Positions 11,701-22,054 of a DNA stretch of 64,000 nucleotides are shown here, in pieces; the stretch's first letter is position 1; every line of letters begins with the position of its first letter. Made by a program: the position numbers and the translations under genes. The stretch comes from Vitellaria paradoxa (lineage: Eukaryota > Streptophyta > Magnoliopsida > Ericales > Sapotaceae). The DNA lies in NCBI GenBank assembly GCA_019916065.1, contig CM034238.1, positions 5,870,363 to 5,934,362 on the forward strand, in the 5' to 3' direction. The notes below the pieces were generated by a model, which was given only the letters and a program-made list of their open reading frames with translations, was not told the DNA's origin and did no database searches.

Positions 11701-14381
11701 CTTAAATATGATTTTGCTGATTTATGAGGGACTCCATAATTTGAACGATTTAGATGTTACCTGGCCGCATGGAATGCAATGGCTGAAGGTGTTCAAGGAA
11801 TGACTAGTCCAAGATGTTGGGCCTCAAAAAAACAAGGGGAGATGTTTGTGAAGCATAAAATAATCAATATACACAAACTCAGTTAGTCAATAGCACGAGT
11901 GTAATCACAATTTTTTAAAACAGTGGACCACATACTAAAGAAAATACGTGTAAGAAGCAAATGAACTTATGAGAAGCATGCTATCATAGGTTACCCTATC
12001 ATTCATGCCTTTTTTTCAATTCATAGCAAAAACCTGCCTTTTCTTCACATTTGGCTTATTTATATGTAATGTGAGAATCTGTTAAGTTATTTATTTTCTC
12101 TCTGCATGACAAAATTTGGTGGTGGTTTAGCTTATTTATATGTGATGTGAGAATTTGTCTTGTTTCTAAGGATTTGCAGCTTGGAACATAGCGTTCAAGA
12201 AAGCTAGTGTATGCATTTTTTTAGTACATTGAATGCTGAAGCCTTGGGAAGGGGTATTGAGACGAACCTTGGAGTCTAGGACCCAAGGCCTAGCTGGTGT
12301 ATGGTGTATGCATGTTTTTTGTTTATTTGTTTATCTATCTTTGATAAGTAATAAATTTTTTTAACAAAGAAGTATTAAGGAGATACATCTCATATACAAA
12401 AATCTTAATATACAATTCTACCTCCAGCTCTATACACCTTTTGTTGCATATGTTCAATAAATTCCAAAACTTATTCAAGATAGGCTCCCATCCAGAAGCC
12501 AACTATACAAAAAAAAAAAAAAAAAAAGGGAGCCTTCTAATCAGTTTATGGTCTCATGGACTCCTTGAAAGGAGCTTCTATTTCTCTCTCCTTTAATAAG
12601 CCACATCAAGTAGAAAGGGACCTTATCTTTTAGGTGCTGTGGGGATGTTAATTGTGTACATATTATTGTAATATTGTATGAGGCCTGAGTTTACAGGGTT
12701 TACTAAATATTGAAAATTTAACAATTAGTTGTAAAAATAAATCAGTAATATGAAAAGAAATTTGTTAGTTCAGTGTGTCATATAAACTCGGATATAGGTA
12801 TCAATATGTAAAAGTTGGGAATAGATATGTGTACATTTTGTGAATATTTAAATATATTATATTACATGTTGACATAAATATGGTTATTGTTTGGAAATGT
12901 ACTTGAAATTAAATAAAATGTGGATAAAAAATGTTATTTTTATCTTCCATCCATATGAAAATTTTCTTTAAGATGAAATATAACATGTTATTTCTTCAAA
13001 TAAATAATTGGAGTCAAACACATATCTCATACTCTTTATCTTTGTCATCTCCAATGAAGATGTGTACATTAAAGGAAATAGAAGAGCCCATCGTAATAGT
13101 TTTGGTCATAGAAACGGCATAGGATTTTCTTTTGCTTGCAGGTTGACATTTGTAAAAGATAGAAATAAAAATTTAATGCTTACCGAACTTCTATGCCTGA
13201 GGCTATCAACTAACGATTTAATATTTCCATCAGGCTCTTCAAGCGGCCAATATCGGAGACTCGGGATTTATTATAATAAGAAAGGGTGAAGTTTATAAAA
13301 CGTCTACGCCTGGGCTTTATGAGTTCAACTATCCACTACAGATAAAAAGTGAAATTGATCCGTCAGAATTGACAAAACTTATGATGGTATTTTTTACCTG
13401 CTACTATTACATGTCCGACAATAAAAATTAGATCTTTTGGAAATTTTCCTATAAATTGTTAAGAAATTATAGGATTTAATGTGGGCCTTATGAATGATTT
13501 TTTTTTTTGGGGGGGGGGTGGTTTGCAAATCAAATTTACTTGTTCTTGTCTAGTATTTAGCTGAACAGAAATGGTTATTTTGGTTGTGCTTAACAACTTG
13601 AATTTGCAGGAAGACAAAATTGATTTGGATGAGGGTGACGTAATTGTCACTGCAACTGATGGCCTTTTTGACAATCTATACGAGCAAGAAATAGCTTTAA
13701 TTGTCTCCAAGTCGCTCCAAGCCAATTTAAAACTTGAGGTATCCCAAAGCTGTCTTGTTCACATTTCTAGCCTTCTTCGAAATGTAGACTAAATCATTTG
13801 AAGAACAAGGTTCTGGCAAGCCTTAGTCTTTCTGGTGTCGGCATTACGTAAGAGTGCTGGCAGTGTTGAGCAACAAGTGACCTACATTTTCTTATCGCTT
13901 TACATTTATAATATATGGTATTTCCTACGATATGACACACTCAGAATGGATACTTCTGACCATTCAGAGTCCTATCATGAATTGAGACCTTTCCAAATGA
14001 TTGAAAAAATCTCGCTGCTTCAGTAAATAGATTCCTCAATTAGGTGCCTTCTCTTCCATGCTCTGCCTACAACTAGCAGTAACCCACCTTACATAAATTC
14101 ATTTAGCTTAATTTTATTAGCAACCCTTAAGCATTTTCTCAATGCCATTTGTTTTATGACGTCATCTTTACATTTTTATGCTCTTTGATTTCTCTCAGGA
14201 AATAGCAGAAGTTCTGGCCAAACGAGCGCAAGAGATAGGGAGATCAACAACTTCCAGGAGTCCATTTGCAGATGCAGTCCAGGCAGCTGGTTACGGGGGA
14301 TTCACTGGTGGCAAGCTTGATGATGTGACTGTCATTGTGTCTTTGGTCCAAAAAAGACCCACGATCCCTCAAATCGGATAA
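1106..14381 (+). CDS. Probable protein phosphatase 2C (At4g33500 / PP2C 62-like), C-terminal 302 residues
   Basis: Metal-dependent Ser/Thr phosphatase of the PPM/PP2C family, 5' partial. Exons, phases all consistent: 1106-1228, about 8953-9015, 9470-9557, 9855-10024, 13234-13386, 13610-13738, 14199-14381 (TAA). Visible family motifs are [18 protein letters not shown] (metal-binding Asp), [15 protein letters not shown] and [12 protein letters not shown] (terminal metal-binding Asp-Asp). The order and spacing match the plant subgroup of Arabidopsis PP2C 62 as I remember it, in which the catalytic domain is C-terminal after a long variable region; the first exon here (acidic, Ser-rich) belongs to that region. 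The acceptor of the second exon is uncertain: AG at 8951-8952 keeps the phase, AG at 8947-8948 does not. The 7.7-kb intron 1229-8952 is swollen by transposons including an antisense LINE. Substrate and subcellular site cannot be read from this fragment. The family is certain; the exact orthologue is likely. Confidence 0.8.
1498..1660 (+). mobile_element. Helitron-like 5' end (copy 1)
   Basis: Starts TCTATATAATAAAAC directly after an A, as Helitrons inserted between A and T do. The following block (Ctctcaca.., GGATGGCTGAGATTGAA.., CAAGCTCCCGCC) is shared with the copy at 3494 and more weakly with 48170. I did not find a matching 3' end for this copy, so its right border is unknown. Confidence 0.45.
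2398..2505 (+). other. Short ORF in an exon-like block, possible captured gene fragment
   Basis: An ATG ORF of 35 codons (starts [11 protein letters not shown], ends NDWAFGKQ) preceded by a CT-rich leader (1990-2260), which together look like the promoter, 5' UTR and first coding exon of a plant gene. The block sits between Helitron-like 5' ends, and Helitrons capture gene pieces. I do not recognise the protein. It could equally be a chance ORF; no transcript evidence is visible. Confidence 0.25.
2640..2735. repeat. Compound CT microsatellite
   Basis: Three (CT)n blocks separated by two copies of the spacer TTTGATTTTGTTTTTG, giving a higher-order period of about 35 bases that grew by unequal exchange or slippage of the whole unit. 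Confidence 0.8.
3494..3671 (+). mobile_element. Helitron-like 5' end (copy 2), interrupted by a MITE
   Basis: Starts TCTATATAATAAAACACATT after an A, like the copy at 1498, and shares about 120 bases of following sequence with it (GGATGGCTGA.., CAAGCTCCCACC). Similarity is broken at 3672 by a MITE and seems to resume after 3812. Its 3' end may be the shared terminus at 4801. Confidence 0.45.
3672..3812. mobile_element. MITE-like insertion
   Basis: Begins CCCCGTTTGG and ends ACTCCAAACTC, giving terminal inverted repeats around TTTGG/CCAAA. The interior (CATTGCACGCATTACGAACT, then TTATCTCACTTTATCTTACTCC) recurs at 17330-17430. Part of a dispersed hAT-like MITE family present throughout this window. 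Confidence 0.5.
4316..4801 (+). mobile_element. Small non-autonomous Helitron-like element
   Basis: Starts TCTATATAATAAG after an A (4315) and ends CTAG before a T (4802), with a hairpin TGCC-TTCA-GGCA at 4776-4787, about 14 bases before the end. These are the three structural marks of a Helitron. The 486-base interior is AT-rich and has no Rep/helicase coding. It may be nested in the larger Helitron-like sequence starting at 3494, in which case only the 3' end is certain. Confidence 0.6.
4969..8711 (-). mobile_element. 5'-truncated L1-type LINE, antisense in the PP2C intron
   Basis: A non-LTR retrotransposon in reverse orientation. It is flanked by a 14-base target-site duplication, ACAATCACRTCATT, at 4969-4982 and 8698-8711, with one difference between copies. 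The element therefore spans about 4983-8697, 3' end on the left. Only ORF2-type coding is present and no ORF1, so the 5' part was lost at insertion. Beyond the start of ORF2 the element folds back on itself: 8648-8687 is a perfect reverse complement of 8601-8640. The one mismatch in the duplication and several frame breaks mean it is not recent. Confidence 0.9.
5062..8641 (-). pseudogene. Broken LINE ORF2 (endonuclease, reverse transcriptase, zinc-binding domain)
   Basis: Read on the minus strand in several frames. 8641-8078: apurinic endonuclease N-terminus ([20 protein letters not shown]). 8100-7504: endonuclease end (SDHFPLIL) and the linker. 7312-6158: reverse transcriptase, with [42 protein letters not shown] and the catalytic LLFADDT. 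6109-5062: thumb/connection and the RVT zinc-binding motif (CPLC..H..HC). Frame changes near 8090, 6130 and 5900 and a stop between 7504 and 7312 inactivate it. The minus copy begins TTG AAA CCA where the fold-back copy has ATG AAA CCA. Confidence 0.9.
10330..10760 (+). repeat. Degenerate G-rich (GGTGG/GTAGTGG) tract
   Basis: Strong G-over-C skew with irregular repeats of GGTGGT, GTAGTGG and ATGGTGATT on the plus strand; a related tract lies at 11400-11640. ORFs in it are low-complexity and not credible genes. Confidence 0.5.
12330..12640 (-). mobile_element. LINE 3'-end fragment
   Basis: On the minus strand, about 12640-12540 reads [16 protein letters not shown], which resembles the conserved end of plant LINE ORF2 (usual form MW.IWKERN.R.F). 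It continues to a 3' tail with TTACTTATCAAAG near 12345, typical of plant LINE 3' ends. Only the last 300 bases are present and the frame is broken by an A-run at 12510-12528. Confidence 0.5.
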
Positions 14382-17300
14382 TCTCAATTGCTTTTCTTTG
14401 TCTTCTAATTTCTTTTAAATAACAAATATTTCAAGGCTCTCACATCCCCCTTTTGGGATACACAAATCTTTTGCGTCGGCGGACTGCAATCTCTGCTGTT
14501 ATTGTTTTATTTCAATTTATCTCGTTATTTGGTGCATACACTTTGCGTTTTTGAGGATGTATGCAAATGATGCAATTCTTGATGTACAATATCAAGTTAT
14601 CACCAAGAACTGCGGTGTCTTGTCCCTTTCCAATCACCCAGTGTCCTAAATTGAATATTGGCAATGGCAGAATCGTATCTGAAGTCGTCCATGATTTGCT
14701 ACAGTTCATCGACTTTGGATTACTTTTATGTCATTGCTGTGGTTAATTTTCTTTTTTTTTTTTTTTTTTTCAGATAACCTGAAATTTTTATTAATTTATT
14801 ACAGTTTTTAACGAATTACGTACCCTCATCAGTTAATTTGGTTCCTATGTTTAGGCATGTTTAATTTGTTTCTTACTTTATGCCTTTTTTTAACCCTTTT
14901 TTGAGGCGGTAAATATTTCTTTTGTGCTCGTACAGCTACACACGTAACTCATATCTATTCTATAATAGAGTAAAGGGTGATGTTGTGTGCTCTGTATCAA
15001 AAACTCTTATCTCTACACTACTTTAAATAATTTAGTCTTAAATAATGAAACTCTAAATATAGCCATCAAAAAAAAAAAAATAATGAAACTCTAAATATAA
15101 AATTCTAGTATTGATACTTTATTCGTTATTTTAATATCAAAAAATTTATTTTCTTTTTTACTTTATTTTTAGTAAGAAATGAATATAAAATGATATGAAT
15201 AAATGATAGTTAATATTTAAGAGTTTTTGTGAAGAGAAGTTGATATAATGTTATTAAACAGAAAGTCTATAGCATGGAAAACAAAATATTCTTTTTTTTT
15301 TTTTGTATTTAAAAAAATTTGTTAAAAGAAACTAGTGTGAATAATTTCACATAGAATATTTTCACGAAAATATCTTTATCAGTAAGTTATTACCTATAAA
15401 AAAATATACATATGATTTTAACCATCCCGACATTCTTTCACATATTTTCCATTGTGTGGCACTTGCATTATCATTTCTTTTATTAGGTGGGGCAAGATTG
15501 TTAAAATCGAGATTTTTTTTAAATCGGTGAAAGGTCTAAAAATCAAATTGTAAAATTGAATAAAAAAAATTGTAAGATTTTACTAAATACTTATAAAATA
15601 AAAATATAGTCTATTATGCTATTTAGAGCTTCTATTTTTTTTAATAAGTTAATAATTTTATTAATAAGAAAAAAAAAAGAACATATATGTATAAAAAAAT
15701 TATTATATATAAAAATTTACTCATATTAACAAAATGAATCCTTAAAAAAATTTACAAAAGATTCTGTATTTGGTTCTATACTTCTTTAATTCAACTAAAC
15801 AGTTAGTTCTATACTTCTTCTACTCAACTACACAATTGAGACTGTTAAAATAATTGGTGTGATTTACATATTGGCATTATTTCATTTTATCCTAATTTTT
15901 TTGTTTGAGTTGAAATGTATTTGTAATATTTTATTATAAGTCTCTTAGTTTCTATCCTAACTATTACACTTAATTTATGGTAGTCAATTTAGTGCATCAA
16001 CACACATGGTCATCAACTAGTGTAGTATAGTAAATAAAAGTGTTATAAGACAAAAAAATCTAAAAAAAAAATAACAAGTGAAATAGTTGTGACATATTAC
16101 TTGAAAAAAATCATAAAAATTTATTTTATCTAACAAAATTACACAGAAATCATTTAATTTTTTAAAAGGGTAAAATTATCTATAGAATCAAAATTTTGCT
16201 TATTTTATATTCCAAAATTGAATATATTTTTTTATTAAATTTTACATAAAATTGAATACATTTTTTTAATTTCATACCGTAAAATCGTAAAATTTTAATA
16301 TTTAAATTGAAACATTGAAGCTGGGAGCATCACCGAAATAACAGCATTCCTGTGTAAATGTTGGGGACCATCACCGAAATATCAACATTCCAGTGTAGAT
16401 GTTGTACTCTTCTCGTTGCAGTCCAATTATTAGAAAGGAAAAAGGCAAGAGGTTGGATACACGAGGCAGGTCAAAAAAAAAGGAGAGGACTTTATGAAAA
16501 AGAACCCAGGCCCAAACACCTTTTCACGCCGCAGACTATTAAGGGAATTCAATTCCACCGAAAATTTTGATTCCCCATGGGCATGGATGGATGATGGCTC
16601 GTGGGGGGCCCTTTGCATCTCACGCCATGGGAATATACATATATATATATATATATATGAATATATGTAACGGCCAATCCAATCATTCCCTCCCACCCCT
16701 CACGGCCGACACCCCTCAATCATTCAAATCATATGGGTTATGTTCTGTTTTTTCTTTTTTTTAATTTCATTCCTTTTCGTTTTTTTATCTTTTAATCCAT
16801 CAATATGAGATAATTCAAAATATAGAGGGGTTTATGATTTGTTAATTAATCTCGCCTGCATGTTGAAGTTAATGGACTCGCATCTGGCCTAGTATTTTGC
16901 TAGTGTTTGTTTGAAGGAGGGGATTAAATAATTGATCCAATAGACACCCCCCTTTCCCTTGGTTTGTATATTCTCATGCTCAGATAAATTTTCTCTCATG
17001 CAAAATCATAAATTTTTTTAATTTTACCTCGTATCTTACCAATTTAACTTTAAAAAAAATAATTTTACATTACAAAATATTTCATATTATATCTAATCTC
17101 ATATATTATCATATGATATTACTTATGTCACATCTTATTTTCTTAATCAATCCTATTTGTTAAGTTTATATTTGTGATTGGTAAATTACTACGCCAAAAT
17201 AATAATTTCAAATTTGTATATCTAGATATTTGATTAAGACATTAAGGATATAGATTTGAAAGTTTTTAAACATATCAAAGAGTCGTAATATAGGGTGAGT

Positions 17301-18110
17301 TTGATTTGTAAATAAATTCTAAAAATTTATATAAATATATGTTAACTTTATATTATATCAATTTTTTTCTTTCACTGCACGCATTACGAACTTTTAATTT
17401 ATCTCACTTTATCTTACTCCAAACTTATCCATTGGATACTAGTCACAAAAATTCAATAGAATTGAACCATGGGAGGCCCCTTAGCAAAACAATTCAAAAG
17501 ATAAAGAAGTATCGTAAACGATACTTCTTTTGAATTATGGACTAAACCATGGGAAGAACCTTGCTTGAAATTACATATTTGATGCACGAATTACAAAAAC
17601 TCATCAGTTACCTTTGTCTCAGCCAGTGTCGAGTTTTTAGAAACATTTAAGGCGATTCGAAGCGGAATTCAACTCAAAAATTATTTATTCAGATATTCAT
17701 GAATTTAAAATAAATAAATTGTTCAACTCAAAAGCTATATCAAACTAAAATTTGAGCCTGAATTCAATATAAATAGAGTCGAATTTGAATAAGTTAAAAT
17801 TTGACTATTTTTTCAAATTCGACTATTTTTACCCCCACACACTCGCTTTATTCAAAGATCATGAATCTGAGTTATTTATAATATAATACCTATGACTTGG
17901 CTGTATTCATGCCTCCGGATACTTCTTCCTCTCTTTTTTTTAAATGCCTTTCATTTCTCATTTAATGCTTCATACATCCCATTAAATACATGCCGTGATT
18001 AATTGCGGCTGTATATCCGAAATTCAGCTGTCAAATTATCTACCTGTCACATCTGTCAACTACCCACAATGAAATGAACTAACTTAGTTACATTCACGAT
18101 AATAGACACA
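14382..18110. other. Intergenic, AT-rich
   Basis: The first 100-300 bases are the likely PP2C 3' UTR. After that there are poly-A/T tracts, a small tandem duplication (about 16319-16404, unit around CATCACCGAAATA), an (AT)n run at 16634-16658, a MITE-like block at 17290-17432 related to 3672-3812, and a short hairpin at 17502-17529. No gene seen. Confidence 0.6.
17502..17529. repeat. Perfect short palindrome
   Basis: AAAGAAGTATCGT, two bases, then its exact complement ACGATACTTCTTT. If a six-base bulge is allowed the stem extends outward to AATTCAAAAG/CTTTTGAATT. It sits between two copies of AACCATGGGA. Function unknown. Confidence 0.6.
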
Positions 18111-20020
18111 CAATCCAGTAGGGATGGGAACGGGGCAGATCGGAGGTGGATATGGCATTATCCAAATCCAAACTCCAAATCCTCTGCCTACTTCCAAATT
18201 TGCCCCGAACTCCAAACAGATATTTTTTTGAACCTCTATCCCCGCTCCAAACGGAGAATGGATATATTCACGGATATCCAAAACTCCAAACCATTTATTC
18301 ACCTCCGAATCTACCCTTAAGTTTTATGTAATCTATTACTATTAAATAATTCATTTCCAAAATCAAAATAATACATAATAACATATTTTGTAAATAATGT
18401 AATACGTTTTAATAATCTAATAATATATTTAAAAATACTGTAATGATTAAAATATAAAAAAAAACATGAGTTGGTAAATTATAAAATAAATAAAATTTAA
18501 AAGAATTGTAAAAAATAAATAAATATTAAAATGTTAAAAAACATGACAAAAGTTTGTAAATAATTTTTAATTTATTTTATACCTTAATCAAATAAATTTA
18601 AATTTATTTTTTTATGATTGCTAACAATATAAATAAAGATAAAATTTATTTTAGTTTTTTAAATTTTTTTCTTATATAAAACCTACAAACAAAAAAATAA
18701 AAATTGTAAATTTAAATTTCTAATTCTTTTTTTTTTGTCCCTATTAACTTTTTACATCAACCTAATTTCAAAATAGAATAACTGATTTTTTTTTCTCACA
18801 ATTCACATATAGAAAAAAATAAAACTACAAAAGATTTTTAATTTTTTTATAATAACAAATAATTTTTTAGAATAACATAGAACTATAAATTTTTATCAGA
18901 ATATGATAACTCATCTGCATAAGTAAATTTTTTTAAAAAATTTAAATGTAATTATCTGCACTTATCAAACTATCTAAGAAAAAAAAATTAATAAGTTACC
19001 TTTTCTATATATTTAAAAAAAAATAATTTCCACTATAAAAAAATATTGAATGTTTCATGAAACTTTTTAATTAAACTATTTGAAAAATCTATTTTCTAGA
19101 GAACTCTTTTGAATATCAATATTGAAATGTTTAAAAATATATTTTAGCTGAAAATGTTAAAAAAAGGGAAAACAATAAACTATTCAAAGTTCATAAAAGA
19201 AGTTACTTAATGAAACAGTAATTTTATGTATTAAAAATAAGAAAAATAAAATAAAATAGCAAATAAAATATTTTAATTATTTTTTAAAATTTGTATCTAG
19301 ATATTTTTCTGAAAACAATTGAGTTTACAAGTCATAATAGGGTTTGAAATTGTATAAATTAATATAAATTTATAAAAATTATAGTTTCATAATTCGTTTA
19401 ATAAGTAAAAATTTAAATTTTAAAGGGATTTATATAATTTTGTAGAGTCCCATATGATATACCTTATAAAATTTTAAATTTACCTCTTTAAATTTTCTTT
19501 ATTTTTGCGTATTAAAAAAATAAATTAAACTTTTAAAACTTCAATTTGCACAAAAGTAAGAAAAAAATTAAATTTATAATTTCTTTCCCAAACACACCCT
19601 AATTAATACAAAACGATGACAATTTTTGTTTTAAATTTATTTATCAATATTCATTTTAATGATAATAATAGTGAAGTTCAATAAGTCTACAATATTATGA
19701 ATGTGAATATTGTTTGCCATGGTATAGTAACGATGTTGTCATCGTGATTTCAAATGATTTGGGGTTATTCAGATATTTTTTGAAACAGATGGGGACAAAC
19801 CGAGGCAGATTGGGGCAGATTCGGATTATAAAACGAATTCGGGGCAGATTGGGGCGGAGGCAATGCCACCCCCATATCCGATTTAATATCCAAATTTAAA
19901 AAAAATCAAATGCAAATCCAATCCAATCTCCAAAAAAAAATTTAAATTTCACATCCATTCAAATCGGATAACGGATCGGATTCAAACGGGTCGGCCAAAA
20001 TGCCCATCCCTACAATCCAG
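18111..20020. mobile_element. Non-autonomous hAT element, 1.9 kb
   Basis: The element spans 18119-20012, starts TAGGGATGGG and ends CCCATCCCTA (10-base terminal inverted repeats), and is flanked by a perfect 8-base target duplication CAATCCAG (18111-18118 and 20013-20020). Eight-base duplications and these ends indicate the hAT superfamily. Subterminal GGGGCAGAT-type repeats occur at both ends. No ORF resembling a transposase is present, so movement would need an enzyme from elsewhere. The identical duplications suggest a fairly recent insertion. Confidence 0.85.
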
Positions 20021-21860
20021 CCATTATGATAAGGCATTTATAGTTACAAACTCAAATTAATGCTGTGGATCTATGCCTAACATTTATTAGCCGCAATTCC
20101 AAGAACCGAACAAATTAACTTTTGCGATGTTCGGTGAATGCCACGTGGCAGCATGTCATTCGTCGATACTTAAGAAATCAAGAAAACCTCAGTCAACTTT
20201 GTTTTAAGCCATGTGCCAAATACGGAAGTGTTCATAAAAATTTCATGTATCTGAGTTAAAAATGTTTGGTATTAAGTCATATGTCCAAAATGAAAATATT
20301 GGACAAAGAACCACATGTCATCACTAAAAAATGTTCAGCCTCCACCATATGTCTAAGCTTTATTTTACCTAACAATATTATTTTCCAAGATACCATTGAA
20401 TGAGACATTATAGCTGTTACCTACGGGGGGATTTGAATGACCATTTTGACAAGGCCAGTCATGACCATTATTAAATCAAGCTACTCGACTTAAAAAAAAA
20501 AGGGTTGGGGAGCCCACCAAATAAAGGGTTGGGAAGGCATAGGTGGGGCTAATCATTTATACCAAGAGTTGTAAAGTTCTTCAGTCTATTAAATATTCAA
20601 ATTTTTTATTTGGAGATATCTTTTTTTTTTTCTTAAAGGTAAATTTGGAGATATCTACGAAAATGTTGCGTCAATCTTGGGTCCAAAAATTCCTCGATGA
20701 TGATTATTGGTGTCGCATTCAATGCATGCAATTAGCTAAAAGTGCGTAACTCACATCATAACAACCCTTTTATTTTTTTAAAAAAATAAATAAACAAAAA
20801 AATTAAAAATAAAATTATCAAACACAATTTTATTATTAATTTTTAAAAATTTTGTAAAATAAACACACAAAAGTAAATATAAACAGTAATACATTGTTTT
20901 GTTATGTTTATATTTACTATTTTTCTCTTAATAAGGCATCGTTTCATGATGTTTATATTTATTATTTTTCTGTTTATGTTGGTTGATTTAAGTTTTTATT
21001 TTTTTAATGACAAAAAAATAGAAATAGATTTATTGATTTATAATACAATAATAATTTATTATTAAAGTTATTTTTTTAATTAAAAATTTTAATAAGTAAC
21101 AATTTCCTCTCAAAATGATTTATTTTATTAAAATATATAAGATTAACTATAGCATAAGATTATTTTTTTAATTTTTGTTTAATAAATTTTAAAGGGAATA
21201 GAAGAAGTGATTTAACAGAAAATATGATAAAAAATAATTTTAAACATTCATATTTTACTTTACAATTAATCCTATCAAAAGAAATATGCAATATTATACT
21301 TTTTAAAATTACATATTCTCATTTTGAAAGATACAAAATTTAAAATAAATTCCACATATCAGTTCATATTTTTTATCAATATAAGATGAAATAAATCTCA
21401 TAAACTAATAATTCAATCTTTCATTTTATATTTCATAAACAATTACGTTGATAGTTTTTAAAGTGTAAAAAATTATACATGCAGAATATTTTAATTATGA
21501 GCGATATCTCAACTAATAAAATTTAAATTTATTTTCTAATAATTATTAATTCGAATTTTTTTCATAATTATTGGAGGATGCGAGTGACAGTCAACTCCAG
21601 ATTTTCAAAAATTTGTAATAGTGCCATTGATTATTTGTCCGAAGTTGTTTTACTATTAAAACGGTGAATTTTTATTTACGAAAAAAAAAGGGTAAATTTT
21701 CAAATTTTGAAGTTCTCTCTCGGGGGAAATATCTCCCACTCAAAAAGCTAGCTTCGAACACGGACAGCCCAACAAGTGTGCACCCATGCCCACACTCAAA
21801 ACTCACTACCATGCGCACCGCGCGCATGGCGCACCTCTTTCTCCCTCCCACAGAGCATCT
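20021..21860. other. Intergenic, AT-rich, upstream of the lipid-transfer gene
   Basis: Very AT-rich with poly-A/T tracts. No coding similarity seen. The last 300 bases before 22055 become GC-richer and contain the promoter of the next gene. Confidence 0.5.
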
Positions 21861-21867
21861 TTATATG

Positions 21868-21880
21868 TGTATATAAATAT
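21868..21880 (+). promoter_or_regulatory. Probable TATA box of the LTPG-like gene
   Basis: TGTATATAAATAT about 175 bases before the ATG at 22055, followed by a CT-rich leader. It is the best TATA match in the proximal upstream region. Confidence 0.5.
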
Positions 21881-22054
21881 GTATGTGTGTCTCCTTCTTT
21901 GTAACTCACATCCCAAGAAACCCTTCAATCACTCTCTAGCCTCCGCAAAAAACTTCCCACTAGGAAACTCTAGTCGCGAGACAGTTTTACAGAGTTTTAC
22001 CATATTCGGCGTGATCTCACCCCCTGCTTCTGTGCTGTTTCTTTTCTTCCAGAA

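Larger units (their letters stand above)
10025..13233. other. 3.2-kb PP2C intron with G-rich repeats and a LINE fragment
   Basis: Contains two degenerate GGTGG-rich tracts (10330-10760 and 11400-11640), AT-rich sequence, an (AT)n run near 11257-11281, and a LINE 3' fragment (12330-12640). Nothing else is recognisable. Confidence 0.6.
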
